Below, one piece after another: positions 1 to 7,480 of a stretch of DNA of 14,293 nt. The stretch comes from Nephromyces sp. MM_2019. Taxonomy: Eukaryota > Apicomplexa > Aconoidasida > Nephromycida. The translations under genes were made by a program, and so were the position numbers. The stretch's first letter is position 1, and every line of letters begins with the position of its first letter. The DNA lies in the NCBI GenBank assembly GCA_015657535.1, contig JADHZB010001455.1, positions 1,862-16,154 on the forward strand. Reading direction: 5' to 3'. Below the pieces are notes generated by a model. It saw only the letters and a list, made by a program, of their open reading frames with translations. It searched no databases and was not told the DNA's origin.

Positions 1-481
1 TTTCTGTCTGTGGGCGTGTGTGTGTGGGTTGGTGTTTCTGTCTGTGGGCGTGTGTGTGTGGGTTGGTGTTTGTGTGTGTGTGTGGGTTGGTGTGTGTGGG
101 TTGGTGTTTGTGTGTGTGGGTTGGTGTTTGTGTGTGTGGGTTTGTTTGTGTGTGTGGGTTGGTGTTTCTGTCTGTGGGCGTGTGTGTGTGGGTTGGTGTT
201 TGTGTGTGTGGGTTGGTGTTTCTGTCTGTGGGCGTGTGTGTGTGGGTTGGTGTTTGTGTGTGTGGGTTTGTTTGTGTGTGTAGGTTGATATGTGTGTTTC
301 TGTCTGTGGGCGTGTGTGTGTGGGTTGGTGTTTGTGTGTGCAGATTGTTGCGTGTGTGCAGATTGTTGCTTGTGTGTGTTGGTGTATGTGTGTATGTATG
401 CTTGCGTGCGTGTTGACGTGTGTCTATGCGATTAGTGGAATGGATAAAAAAGTCAGAGAAAACCTGTTTTTTGCTTTTTAG
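1..481 (+). repeat. TG-rich compound minisatellite, probable intron
   Basis: About 345 bp of interleaved units: one about 34 bp long containing TTTCTGTCTGTGGGCG and one about 20 bp long containing TTTGTGTGTGTGGGTTGGTG, followed by looser TG-rich sequence and a T-rich stretch ending TTTTTAG at 475-481. All three forward frames stay open for 260 or more bases only because the repeat contains almost no TAA, TAG or TGA, so the Cys/Val/Trp-rich open frames are not genes. The T-rich end plus AG immediately before an open exon suggests that this is the 3' part of an intron running in from the left. Confidence 0.75.
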
Positions 482-568
482 GCTGTAGGTGAAAGCGGAG
501 GAGTTGAAGAGCATATATCTGCCTCAGTGTTGGTCTTTGCATCAAAATTTTCCCTTATCCTTTGCTAA
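482..568 (+). CDS. Candidate terminal exon of an unidentified gene
   Basis: After a good 3' splice site (poly-T then TAG at 479-481) the phase-0 frame reads 28 codons from AVGESGGVEEHISAS to a TAA at 566-568. The first half is polar and acidic; the second half is hydrophobic (VLVFASKFSLILC), so the product would end in a short apolar tail. The rest of the gene would lie left of the window. A GTGTTG inside the exon could act as a donor and shorten it. No family is recognised. The call rests on the acceptor, the clean stop and coding-like codons only. Confidence 0.35.
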   Translation, partial: AVGESGGVEEHISASVLVFASKFSLILC

Positions 569-1247
569 TGCTTTATTTTGATGTGTGTGCGATGAGCGTG
601 TGTGTGTGTTGGTGTTATAACCCACGAATAATGTGAATATCTTGCTTATTTTTGGGTAGCTAATGGCATTCATTAAGTGAATTTCTGCACTTTTCAATAC
701 GTTGGTAAGCATGAAGCAGAGAATCTATACTTATTAATTGTTCAACTTAGTAGCGAATGCTCCAAACGAGGCATAATACACAAACAGACACAAAAGCAGA
801 TGATTGTGTGTTATTTAACTGCACTGATTTTACCCATGGCCTACAAGGTGCGGGAAGAGGTCTCATGAGTGGCATAAAAGCTTCGCAACACACACACAAT
901 ACATATATTCCGCAAAGGAACTTCTTCAGCATCGCACACCTTTTACACAAAAGCATTTGCTGTGTATTCTCTTCGCTCACACCCACATTAGAGCTGGAAA
1001 CTTTATTCGCACACGTTTTCGTCTCGCACTTTTTGCACACCTTTGAGGTAGAAGCTCCTAGCTGACACACCCACTCGAACTATAAACTCCACTGACACAC
1101 GTTTTCCTCTTGCTCTTTTCACGCACACATTCAATCTTTTCTTCTGCAATTGTTTTTCCTTCTTCTAGCGGCATTTTGACTCTTTTTTTTTTTGCTTTAA
1201 ATCCTCTCTAAATGCGATTTGTTCGCCATTTTTAGATGTTTTTTTAG
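569..1247. other. Mostly noncoding AT-rich stretch with one weak open frame
   Basis: The frame 677-868 (+) encodes about 63 residues (includes KHEAENLYLLIVQLSSECS and MAYKVREEVS) but lacks an upstream in-frame ATG. A strong donor-like GTAAGC at 705-710 lies inside it, so it may be partly intronic. From about 880 to 1080 the forward strand becomes CA-rich (ACACACAC), then pyrimidine-rich to about 1195, ending in T runs. Frames overlapping on both strands at 747-1070 are mutually exclusive and neither looks convincing. Confidence 0.4.
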
Positions 1248-1503
1248 ATTTATATCGACTGAAGCAGAAAAAAGCTTTGAAGGTGTATTTGCTAACGAAA
1301 TTCTGCGTATCAAAGCTTGGCATGAGATGCTAGAAAGCAGATTTTTTTTGAAAATACACGTAAAAAACATAAGAAAATGGTTTTTTCTTGGATTTTTTTC
1401 AATGAAAAGCGGAATGTTTGAGTTTTTCATAATCTTCCCTGCTTCCGTACGTATTTTCATCTTCTTCTAGGCTTTTTCTGGAATAAAAAACCCCTTTTTT
1501 TGA
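1248..1503 (+). CDS. Candidate two-exon 3' end of an unidentified gene
   Basis: Exon 1248-1359 follows GATGTTTTTTTAG and reads (after one leftover base) 37 codons including STEAEKSFEGVFANEILRI and KAWHEMLES, an amphipathic, acidic helix-like stretch, up to CAC followed by a GTAAAA donor in phase 0. The next good acceptor, CTTCTTCTAG at 1461-1470, opens a phase-0 exon of 10 codons (AFSGIKNPFF) ending at TGA 1501-1503. No family is recognised. Against it: the reverse strand carries an 87-codon frame from a true ATG at 1460 down to 1197 (starts MKIRTEAGK, Lys-rich) that competes for the same DNA. Confidence 0.28.
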
Positions 1504-2001
1504 CTAGAAAAACAAAATTTTAGTTTTTAATCCGCTTCTTCTACTGTTTCTACTACTCTAGTTATGATTATCATTGTAAAATGAGAAGCTTCACTTTTTT
1601 TACGTCATAAATTTGGCGACAAAAAGTCAAATTCTTTGCATATTTTGAAGTCTTAATGTTTGCTTTTTAGGAATCGATCTACACAGCTTGGTGAGCGACG
1701 AAGTCACTGCAGAATTCACTTTTTAAAGCACGCAGAAACCGGGCGTATTTATAAGAAAATGCTCAAATTCCCATGAAGAAGCTGTTTTTTGTGCTATGAC
1801 GAGGGAGCTTGTGTGTTTTTCCCGCTGTTTTTGATGCTTTTTCTTCCTCTTCATTTGATGGGATTAACTCATTTGAAATAACTAGCTTTTGCTGTTTCAA
1901 GATGCTTTCTTTCATCTTTTTTCTTCGTATTGTGTGTATGTATGTGTGTATATTTTTTAAGTTATATTCTTAGCTTGAAAAGTGTTGGATTTATTTTTCA
2001 G
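1504..2001. other. AT-rich sequence, possible micro-exon, otherwise nothing firm
   Basis: A T-rich acceptor TGCTTTTTAG is followed at about 1671-1690 by 20 bases and then a consensus-like donor GTGAGC. In one phase this micro-exon (NRSTQL plus a split codon) joins in frame to the exon at 2002. Read without splicing, the same frame stays open to TGA at about 1774 and includes GERRSHCRIHFLKHAETG, so it could instead be a terminal exon. The remainder is T-rich and A-rich, with an intron-like end at 2001 (TTATTTTTCAG). Confidence 0.3.
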
Positions 2002-2582
2002 CCTCAACCAGCAATAGCTCCTTGAATGGACCCCAAGATGATCGTTTTCTGGTAAATTTGCATGTGTTGGTGTGTGTGAGGGGTGTACGTGTGTGAGGGG
2101 TGTACGTGTGTATGTTTGTGTTTACGTGTGCGTGCACTCATGTGCTTGTGCAAATGTGTGCGTGTGAGAGCTTCTGCTCTCAGGTAATATAGTGTATAGT
2201 AGATGCTATGAATATGGCAAAGCTTGATAATCTATTTAAGTATCTTCGAACTTCTTCTGGGTACTGTATTGAATCCTTGTGTGTATTACACTTGTATGCC
2301 TGCCCCTTTATATGCCTATCCCTGTGTGTGCCTATGCCTGAGTTTTAATATTCATGTGTGTGCCTATCGCTGTATGTCTCTATTATCCTTTGTGTCCCCC
2401 TACGTCGTTTAACCACCTTTTTTCAGACTTGTAAATGGCTAGTGTCTATCCCCTCCCCTGAAGCTAGCAGTCAGCTTAAAAACAGATACACGCAGACACT
2501 ACTCACAAGCATACATACACACACTGCACACACGCAGGCGCTACACACATGCTCTCCTCTTGTTCGATGCTATTGGTGCGAA
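2002..2582 (+). CDS. Candidate upstream exons of the zinc-ribbon gene
   Basis: Exon 2002-2051 lies between TTATTTTTCAG and a GTAAAT donor. Only one frame is open (two leftover bases, then STSNSSLNGPQDDRFL), and it ends in phase 0. A TG-rich intron with a duplicated GAGGGGTGTACGTGTGT block follows (2052-2426). Exon 2427-2582 starts after CCTTTTTTCAG in phase 0 with TCKWLVSIPSPEASSQL and runs to RCYWCE before GTGTAT. Its middle is His/Thr-rich because the DNA there is CA-repeat-like, which may mean part of it is not exonic. The linking phases fit the downstream exon at 2743, but the donor at 2583 is only one of several options. Confidence 0.35.
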
Positions 2583-2650
2583 GTGTATTTTTTAGCTCTT
2601 TTCTATTCCTTCAATTCTCGTAGATATTGAGTGTATGATAACCTTAGGTG

Positions 2651-2662
2651 GTGTACGTACAC
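2651..2662. repeat. Palindrome GTGTACGTACAC
   Basis: A perfect 12-bp palindrome, one of five exact matches in the window to GTGTAYGTACAC. It lies in the predicted intron between the exons at 2427 and 2743. Confidence 0.7.
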
Positions 2663-2742
2663 TCTCTCCCTCTTTCTGTTTTACTTATCTTTTCATTTAC
2701 GTGCTTCTACAGTAAAGACTTCTGCTTTAACTTTGCCTACAG

Positions 2743-3220
2743 GTGTGTCGTAGATACCAGGCAGGATGCCATACAGTGTTCAGACTGCCTGCAAAAGGCC
2801 GCTTATCTCCTGGTACTACTGTGTGTGCGAAATGTCGTTTTCAGGTTAGCCAGCTCCCTAAAACCGATCTCTATGACTGGTTGGCAGGGTCGCACACACA
2901 CACACACACTGTGCTGTTTTGTCTAAATACTTGCATGCTTGATTTGAGTATTTAATAGCAATTGGTGTGTATTGTATACTTCAATGCTGATGGGAGTAAG
3001 GTTGTGTGCGTGTGTGATTGCGTGTGTGTGTGGTTGCGTGTGTTGGGTTGCTCATTATGCGTGCTGCAGTTTGTGTGGGGTTGCAATGTGATTGGGGTTG
3101 TATGTGTTTTGCCGTGAATGCACTATGGTATGTGTGGAGTTGTGTGTGTGTTGCCCTGAATATGCAGGGCTTTATGCGTCTCGTTGTGGATATGCTATGG
3201 TGTATGTTCTTACATGCAGG

Positions 3221-3257
<37 letters not shown>

Positions 3258-3631
3258 ATTATGTGTGTTATTGGGTATGTGATTCCGTGTGTGTGTTGTG
3301 CATTTTGATATCTGAGGTGCTCTCATTTAACTTTGCAGACTGTCGATGTAAGCAACACTGAGAACCGAACCCGGTACACTATCTGCCCTCAGTGCTTTCA
3401 AGATCCTTCAGTAAGAATCACTTGTCTTCCGAGAGCTGTGTAGTATAGAATTTCAGTATGAGTTTTGTGTGTGTAGTATTTGTGTGTGTTGATGTGTGTT
3501 GGTATGTGCTAAGCTCAGTGAAATTCTGATTTTATTTGCTTGCTTTTCATGGCTATGTATACTGTGCTCAGGGTGGAGATAGTGAAGCTTCTAGTCTCTC
3601 TGCAAACTTCGATGAAGAAGAAAACTTATAG
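2743..3631 (+). CDS. Zinc-ribbon-like small protein, three 3' exons
   Basis: Three exons join without frame shifts, all in phase 0: 2743-2844 (after TTTGCCTACAG, before GTTAGC), 3339-3410 (after TAACTTTGCAG, before GTAAGA) and 3572-3631 (after TGTGCTCAG, ending at TAG). The joined frame has a CAKC pair and a CPQC pair separated by 18 residues, the CX2C-X18-CX2C spacing of a zinc ribbon. The segment before it (GCHTVFRLP...PGTTVCAKC) resembles the pattern of small LSD1 or MJ0042-type zinc ribbons, but the first cysteine of the expected leading CX2C is absent. The tail is Ser/Asp/Glu-rich (ANFDEEENL). Introns are 494 and 161 bp and TG-rich in the sense strand. The real start is upstream. The role is unknown; nucleic-acid or protein binding is an inference from the zinc-ribbon pattern. 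Confidence 0.55.
3219..3255 (+). repeat. (TG)n microsatellite in an intron
   Basis: A near-perfect TG dinucleotide run of about 36 bp inside the zinc-ribbon gene's 2845-3338 intron. The intron is TG-rich from about 3000 onward, including several TGTGTGTGTG blocks. Confidence 0.9.
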
Positions 3632-3839
3632 GGAAAGAGGGTGAGCCAATAGTTTGCTCTGCGAAGGGGGAGAGTGAGTGCAAGAAGAGGGAGATGAAGA
3701 TGGAGAAGATGGAGAAAAAGATAGACAAGAAGTGGAAGATTGAAAAGATGGAGATAAAGATAGAGAAAAAGTAGGAGATGGAAAAGATAGAGAAGAAGAG
3801 GAAAAATGAAAATATCAACCATGAAAGACTACTTTAAAA
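3632..3839 (+). other. Purine-rich GA tract of uncertain coding status
   Basis: About 150 bp at 3660-3810 is almost all A and G (AAGATGGAGAAGATGGAGAA-like), with a loose 9-18 bp periodicity. One forward frame gives Lys/Met/Glu repeats (EMKMEKMEKKIDKK) ending at TAG; another gives an acidic stretch (EEGDEDGEDGEKDRQEVED) ending at TGA. Neither has a clean start. It begins shortly after the stop of a gene whose tail is already acidic, so it could be 3' UTR, a decayed acidic tail, or an exon of the next gene. Confidence 0.4.
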
Positions 3840-3899
3840 ATGTATGAAGAAGAATGCGTAAAAGCACTTCTTCAAGAAATGACAGAATCTCTAGAAGAG
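3840..3899 (+). CDS. Candidate first exon of an unidentified gene
   Basis: ATG at 3840 opens MYEEECVKALLQEMTESLEE, a clean amphipathic acidic helix, followed directly by a GTTAGT donor in phase 0. Without splicing the frame stops two codons later. The 20-codon exon may belong to the gene whose later exons are at 4280 and 4528, but the next acceptor compatible with phase 0 was not identified. Confidence 0.3.
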
Positions 3900-4279
3900 G
3901 TTAGTTGATGCTAAAATGCTTATCAAAGTGAAGGGTAGAAACCACCAGTTTGGAGGGCTTCAAGCTCCACTACCTTTCACACACAATCTGCTTGCCGGCC
4001 TTTAAGCAAGCGTTTAACTACTAGTGTGTGCTTGAGCACTCCCTCTTTGAAGAATCTTCAAATTCAACTTCTTTCTCTTGTGTGTGGCGCTGATTGCTCG
4101 TAGGTTGTGGTATCTGTGTGTGTATAAAATGTTTGTATTGAGATTGGTGTGGCTTTCGCAATGGGGTTCTGTTATGTGTGTGGATTTTGTGTGTGCTGCT
4201 CTTGGATAAGAGGCTTTGCTGGTAGCTTAAGCAAAGAGCGGCGAAGTAACTGTGTGATAGACAGCTCCTTTTCTCTTAG
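3900..4279 (+). other. Probable intron or spacer
   Basis: Moderately TG-rich in its second half, with no convincing exon. It ends with CCTTTTCTCTTAG at 4267-4279, a good 3' splice site in front of the next open frame. Confidence 0.35.
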
Positions 4280-4448
4280 CGGGTGCTCTATATCTGAGCT
4301 TAAAACAGAATTTAGGGAAGTTCTGTTGATTTATCCAATTGCGTGTGCGAGTAGCTTTATAGCTGTGCGTGCGAGTAACCTTATAGCTGTGTGTGCGAGT
4401 AATTTTATGGCATTGATTCCAGCTTTTAGCTTTGAAGCTTTTACTTAA
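4280..4448 (+). CDS. Candidate exon with an 8-residue repeat
   Basis: After the TTCTCTTAG acceptor one leftover base is followed by GCSISELKTEFREVLLIYP, then three copies of an eight-residue unit (consensus ASNLIAVC), then MALIPAFSFEAFT and TAA at 4446-4448. The first part looks like an amphipathic helix; the repeat is apolar. The reverse strand is also open here (4227-4544, basic, THSYK repeats), so the strand is not certain. No family is recognised. Confidence 0.3.
4341..4412 (+). repeat. Three 24-bp tandem repeats
   Basis: Units 4341-4364, 4365-4388 and 4389-4412 share GTGCGAGTARCYTTATAGCT, with a few substitutions in the third. The 24-bp length keeps the reading frame, so the copies appear as an eight-residue repeat in the overlapping open frame. 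Confidence 0.9.
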
Positions 4449-4527
4449 GCCTATGCACTTGTGTAGTGTGGCTGACTGGAAGCTTCTCTGTGTGTGTAGC
4501 AATTTGATTTGCTCTGCTCCTATGCAG

Positions 4528-4820
4528 CTGTGGTACAGCGTCATGTGTGTGTGTGCGTCGCCTATCCGTTTGAGGTTGATATTCGCTCATACTTAAAGGC
4601 AGTAGACGCCTTGAATACTGTAAGATGCGATGCTGAGCTGTTGGCTACTGCTAATGAGCATTTTAAGAAAATTCTTCTGACGATTGCTAGCCTTGAGTAC
4701 TGGCACGCACACACACAGGTGTGTATAGATAAAGGCATTCACGCGCACAGTTATGCACGCTTAGTGCAAATATCTCTCTACGACACCATGTGCGGCACCA
4801 TTGAGAAAGGCAGTCGTTAA
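4528..4820 (+). CDS. Unidentified helical protein, 3' exon
   Basis: The exon follows CTGCTCCTATGCAG (acceptor 4526-4527). After two leftover bases it reads about 96 residues to TAA 4818-4820. The core, EVDIRSYLKAVDALNTVRC then ELLATANEHFKKILLTIASLEYW, is a pair of long amphipathic helices with coding-like codon choice. A TGTGTGTGTGCG stretch near its start is translated as VCVCVA. A second end is possible: CAG followed by GTGTGT at 4719 is a phase-0 donor that would join exactly to the phase-0 exon at 5261. The YLKAVDAL...LLATANEHFKKIL pattern faintly recalls the N-terminal helices of EXO70-like exocyst subunits, but this is too weak to name it. Confidence 0.45.
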
Positions 4821-5260
4821 CACACAGATGCATACGTTAAAACATACGCAGTTACTCTAGTTCCACGCACACTACTATAAGAAAAGGCCACAAGCTATCA
4901 CTATAGTATAAAACTACACATACACGATCACTGGTGGGGAGCCATCATCGTGCCAAAGCACACACCACTACTGTACTGCCACACACACAATGCGCTGCCA
5001 TAGCGGGCCGCAAAAACACCATGAATACAGTACCACACACTATGGTGCAACACTCACACAGCACTGTGGCATTGCGTATACACACACCATCACTTTAGTG
5101 CCACACACACGACTATTACCCCTCACACGCACATGAGCATAACACCTCACACACGGGTATAACACCTCACACACACGACTATAATATCTCACGCATACAG
5201 GACTAGAGTGGCTCATGCACATGCGACTATAACACCTCACACACACCACCATTGTACCAG
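4821..5260 (+). repeat. Diverged CA-rich tandem repeat
   Basis: From about 4920 a degenerate unit of roughly 28-45 bp recurs, with the core CGACTATAACACCTCACACAC, seen clearly near 5105, 5135, 5158, 5178 and 5224. The earlier part alternates CACACAC with short segments such as CATCACTTTAGTGCCACAC. The reverse strand is open over 5040-5267 and yields a Cys/Val/Tyr repeat; this follows from the DNA repeat and is not taken as a gene. The stretch ends in TTGTACCAG, a possible acceptor. Confidence 0.6.
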
Positions 5261-5482
5261 CCCCCACATCTCCTGCTCACCCACTTTCGTCCTCCCAAGG
5301 CTTCCATCGCTTCCGCAACACACCCATCCAGCCGCATAGCCAATATGCACCTCCGTCTACAGCCCCCAACGCAGTCATATCCTCCTCTACCCTCACACAC
5401 ACCTTCATCCAAGGAAAATGATGAAAGCAGTTTTTTGACTCTGGAAAAGCGCTTGGATCAAAGAGCATCTGCAGTTTGGTAG
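5261..5482 (+). CDS. Candidate Pro/Ser-rich terminal exon
   Basis: Phase-0 frame after CCATTGTACCAG, 73 codons to TAG at 5480-5482. It begins PPHLLLTHFRPPKASIAS, is rich in Pro, Ser and His, and ends in a typical charged tail, SSKENDESSFLTLEKRLDQR then ASAVW. The tail is the most convincing part. An internal ATG at 5345 could start a 45-residue protein, but joining to the exon ending at 4718 (also phase 0) gives a longer product. No domain is recognised. The reverse strand is also open for about 100 codons here, with less protein-like content. Confidence 0.4.
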   Translation, partial: PPHLLLTHFRPPKASIASATHPSSRIANMHLRLQPPTQSYPPLPSHTPSSKENDESSFLTLEKRLDQRASAVW

Positions 5483-5870
5483 AGCGCCCTCCTTCGTGAT
5501 GTTTGCTTTTTTTTCTTTGTGTAGATTCTGTTAGTAAAGCATTGCTGTACACACGCACAAGAGAAATTTCACGCACACAAGTGCAGTGTCACACAAAAAC
5601 GGAAGAGAAATTTCACACACAGAAGAGAAGTTTCACACAAAAACGGAAGAGAAGTTTTATACACTTAACTTGCGCAACGTCTTTTTCTTATTTTCCCTCC
5701 TCTTTTCCTTTTCTTCTTATTCTTCCTCCCCCCTCTCCCCCATCACTTTTGTATGGAAAGCTCCTCAGAGGTAGGGGTATAGCTCAGCTGTGGCGAGTGG
5801 GTTTTTTCTTATGATTTCTTACTCAACCTTCTCTTCTTCATCTTCACTGTATAATTTGATGATTTAGAAC
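5483..5870 (+). other. T-rich intergenic or 3' region
   Basis: Holds T runs, a short tandem repeat at 5559-5664 and a C/T-rich block at 5690-5745. Open frames across it come from the repeat and pyrimidine bias. No gene is supported. Confidence 0.5.
5559..5664 (+). repeat. Short tandem repeat, AGAGAARTTTCACACA core
   Basis: Four imperfect copies of a roughly 20-24 bp unit: near 5560, 5603, 5623 and 5647. The core AAGAGAAATTTCACACAC changes by one or two bases between copies, and the last ends as TTTTATACAC. A similar core recurs in the tandem repeat at 14127-14215. Confidence 0.8.
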
Positions 5871-6032
5871 ATGCCCAAAATATATGAAAATGTGGGAATT
5901 TCTCGCTTATTTGGAGGTTTTGCTTGCTTTTTTTTTGACTTCGTCATACGTTTGATGATGATAATGTGCTGGGCAATGAATGAGTTTTTTTTTAGTTTTA
6001 TTTTGAGAAGAAATTACAGTTTTTATGAAAAG
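5871..6032 (+). CDS. Candidate first exon of a small membrane protein
   Basis: ATG at 5871 opens MPKIYENVGISRLFGGF and continues through a long apolar stretch (CFFFDFVIRLMMIMCWAM, then FFFSFIL), then basic RRNYSFYEK. GTGTGG at 6033 fits the GTGTG-type donors used elsewhere; otherwise the frame ends three codons later at TAG 6042-6044. TG-rich, intron-like sequence follows. If real, the protein would have one or two transmembrane helices with a basic flank. Caution: much of the Phe comes from T runs, so a chance open frame in T-rich DNA is possible. Confidence 0.28.
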
Positions 6033-6464
6033 GTGTGGAATTAGAGGATGCAATGTGTGTCTGCGTGTGAGGAGGTTATGGGGGGCGGTGTGGTGTTCGT
6101 GTATGTGTGGAGGTTATAAGAAATGGTGGGGGATGTGTGTGGAGATTATGGGAATTTATACATTGTCTGAGAGTGCGTAGACTTCACAATATTTATAATG
6201 CGTAGATACCTCGTCTCTACCTGATGATGAGTCTTTTGCCGTGGGAAGATGCCAGTGTGTATCTGCGTCCCTGCGTGTGTGGCTTTTTATGTATCTTTGT
6301 GTGTGTGTGCGTGTTTGCGTGCTTTTTTTTGTGCGTATTTTTATGCGTGTATGTGCTGCATATTGTACTAGGTGTGTGACAACTACCCAGATGTGTGTGT
6401 GGGATTTTTTGTGCCAATTTCTCTCAAACTGTGAAAATGAGGTTTTCTCCCTTTCGAGCTTCAG
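6033..6464 (+). other. TG-rich probable intron
   Basis: Begins GTGTGG, is TG-rich with several G runs and T runs, and ends with TTTTCTCCCTTTCGAGCTTCAG at 6464, a strong polypyrimidine acceptor. Open frames inside it are low-complexity Cys/Val. Confidence 0.35.
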
Positions 6465-6512
6465 AGTTGCTATAGGCTGATCCTAGAAATGAAGCTAAGC
6501 TTCGCTTATTGA
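6465..6512 (+). CDS. Candidate 16-codon terminal exon
   Basis: Phase-0 exon after the TTCGAGCTTCAG acceptor, reading SCYRLILEMKLSFAY to TGA at 6510-6512. Its phase matches the donor at 6033, so it could finish the small membrane protein of 5871-6032. The evidence is the acceptor and phase only. Confidence 0.22.
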   Translation, partial: SCYRLILEMKLSFAY

Positions 6513-6599
6513 AATTTTGATGCTTTCATTGTACGTGTGCGTGTGAAGAAGAGTTTCAAGGACTTTCATCTTGAATCGCCTTGAAAAGTTCTATTTTCT

Positions 6600-6611
6600 G
6601 TGTATGTACAC
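6600..6611. promoter_or_regulatory. GTGTATGTACAC element, upstream of an ATG
   Basis: Near-palindromic 12-mer followed by TCGAAAAATAGTG. The same tail follows the variant at 13492. It ends 32 bp before the ATG at 6644, a promoter-like position. A regulatory role is inferred, not shown. Confidence 0.4.
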
Positions 6612-6643
6612 TCGAAAAATAGTGGGTAGGCTATTGTGTGTTT

Positions 6644-6930
6644 ATGGTATGGGAGTTTCCTGAAGTATGCAGTGTATGTAAAGCGAAGTTTTACAGTCTC
6701 TTTACTACTCGCTTCGAGAGTTCGAAGGAGCTGGTCTCACCCTCTCCGTTTCTTTGTGTGTGTGTGTGTATTAGGTATATGTGCCTCCGGATATGTCAGG
6801 AGCTGAGAAAAGCCTTGTGCACACATGCCATATACGGTGTCTTTCTTCTAATTCTACACACGCACTAATTTGCAGGTTTTACTCACATCTAATTTATGTG
6901 CCCAATGAGCACACACTGGCAAAGCCTTAA
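6644..6930 (+). CDS. Candidate small CxxC protein with tiny introns
   Basis: ATG at 6644 opens MVWEFPEVCSVCKAKF and SLFTTRFESSKEL, then GTCTCA. A TG-rich 41-bp intron ends GTATTAG, and a phase-0 exon 6775-6836 reads VYVPPDMSGAEKSLVHTCHI plus two bases. A 39-bp intron (6837-6875, GTGTCT to TTTGCAG) joins in phase to FYSHLIYVPNEHTLAKP and TAA 6928-6930. The product is 68 residues with a CSVC pair and an HTCH cluster that could bind zinc. The W-x5-CxxC-x3-F start faintly recalls a FYVE finger, but the basic RHHCR motif is absent. The introns are much shorter than those of the zinc-ribbon or ANP32 genes, which weakens the model. Confidence 0.3.
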
Positions 6931-6998
6931 GCTGGGTTCCCATACTCTTTCTCCTCGGCCCCTAGCATTTCTGTTACTTGTGTGTGTGAGGTTGAAGG

Positions 6999-7140
6999 GG
7001 CCGGCTAGAGAATGCTCTGTTAAGCATCGCTGAAGATGTAGATGGGCAAGAAGATCTTCAGTCTCCTTTAGAGAAAACATTGAAATTGGCTGCATACCTG
7101 TTTGGGTGCTCTACTCTCCGGCATACACACACGTGTATAT
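6999..7140 (+). CDS. Candidate exon, strand ambiguous
   Basis: The forward frame reads GRLENALLSIAEDVDGQEDL then QSPLEKTLKLAAYL and continues to TAA 7138-7140; composition is strongly protein-like (amphipathic, Leu/Glu/Asp). Possible acceptors are the AGs at about 6998 and 7008. The reverse strand is also open from an ATG at about 7080 (MFSLKETEDLLAHLHLQRCL, ending at 6889), equally helical. Both cannot be primary coding frames, and the sequence alone does not decide between them. Confidence 0.3.
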
Positions 7141-7480
7141 AAAACAAGCATAGCAGATGGATCTTTTTTCGTGTCGTATTCTTCGTCAAGAAAGTCAGGT
7201 TTATCAGTGTATGTACACTGCGTATTTTGTAGTTAGGAATGAGGGAATTCTCCTCTTTTACCGTTAAAACTTGTGTGTAATTTGATGCTCTCTTATTGAT
7301 GTTTTGTTTAGTTTTCTGTGATTTCAAAGACAACACACTGTGCTTGAGCAATCAAACGCTTTTCATAGCTAGTGTATTTAATACGCTAATATTAGTACAC
7401 ACACACCTGCCAGCTCTGGAAGATAACCAATATGCACAAATATTAGCAAACACAGCTGCAAACAAAGAATAACACCTACA
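7141..7480 (+). other. Intergenic sequence before mu-adaptin
   Basis: AT-rich, with no convincing exon. It contains CAGTGTATGTACACTG at 7205-7220, a 16-bp near-palindrome that extends the 12-mer element, and becomes CA-rich from about 7390. Confidence 0.45.

Noticed and set aside
10..416. Long Cys/Val/Trp-rich open frames in all three forward frames
   Set aside because: They are open only because G/T repeats lack stop codons; the translations are low-complexity and all three frames are equivalent.
3568..3822. Reverse-strand Leu/Phe/Ser-rich frames opposite the GA tract
   Set aside because: They are the complement of a polypurine tract, with repetitive FSIF/LHL content, and overlap the 3' exon of the zinc-ribbon gene.
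5040..5267. Reverse-strand Cys/Val/Tyr repeat protein
   Set aside because: It follows from the CA-rich tandem repeat; no start or splice context supports it.
5771..5805. tRNA-like 5' half, GGGGTATAGCTCAGCTG with an A-box match and a T run after it
   Set aside because: No anticodon arm, T-loop (GGTTCRANTCC) or acceptor 3' strand is present in the next 80 bases, so no tRNA can be folded.
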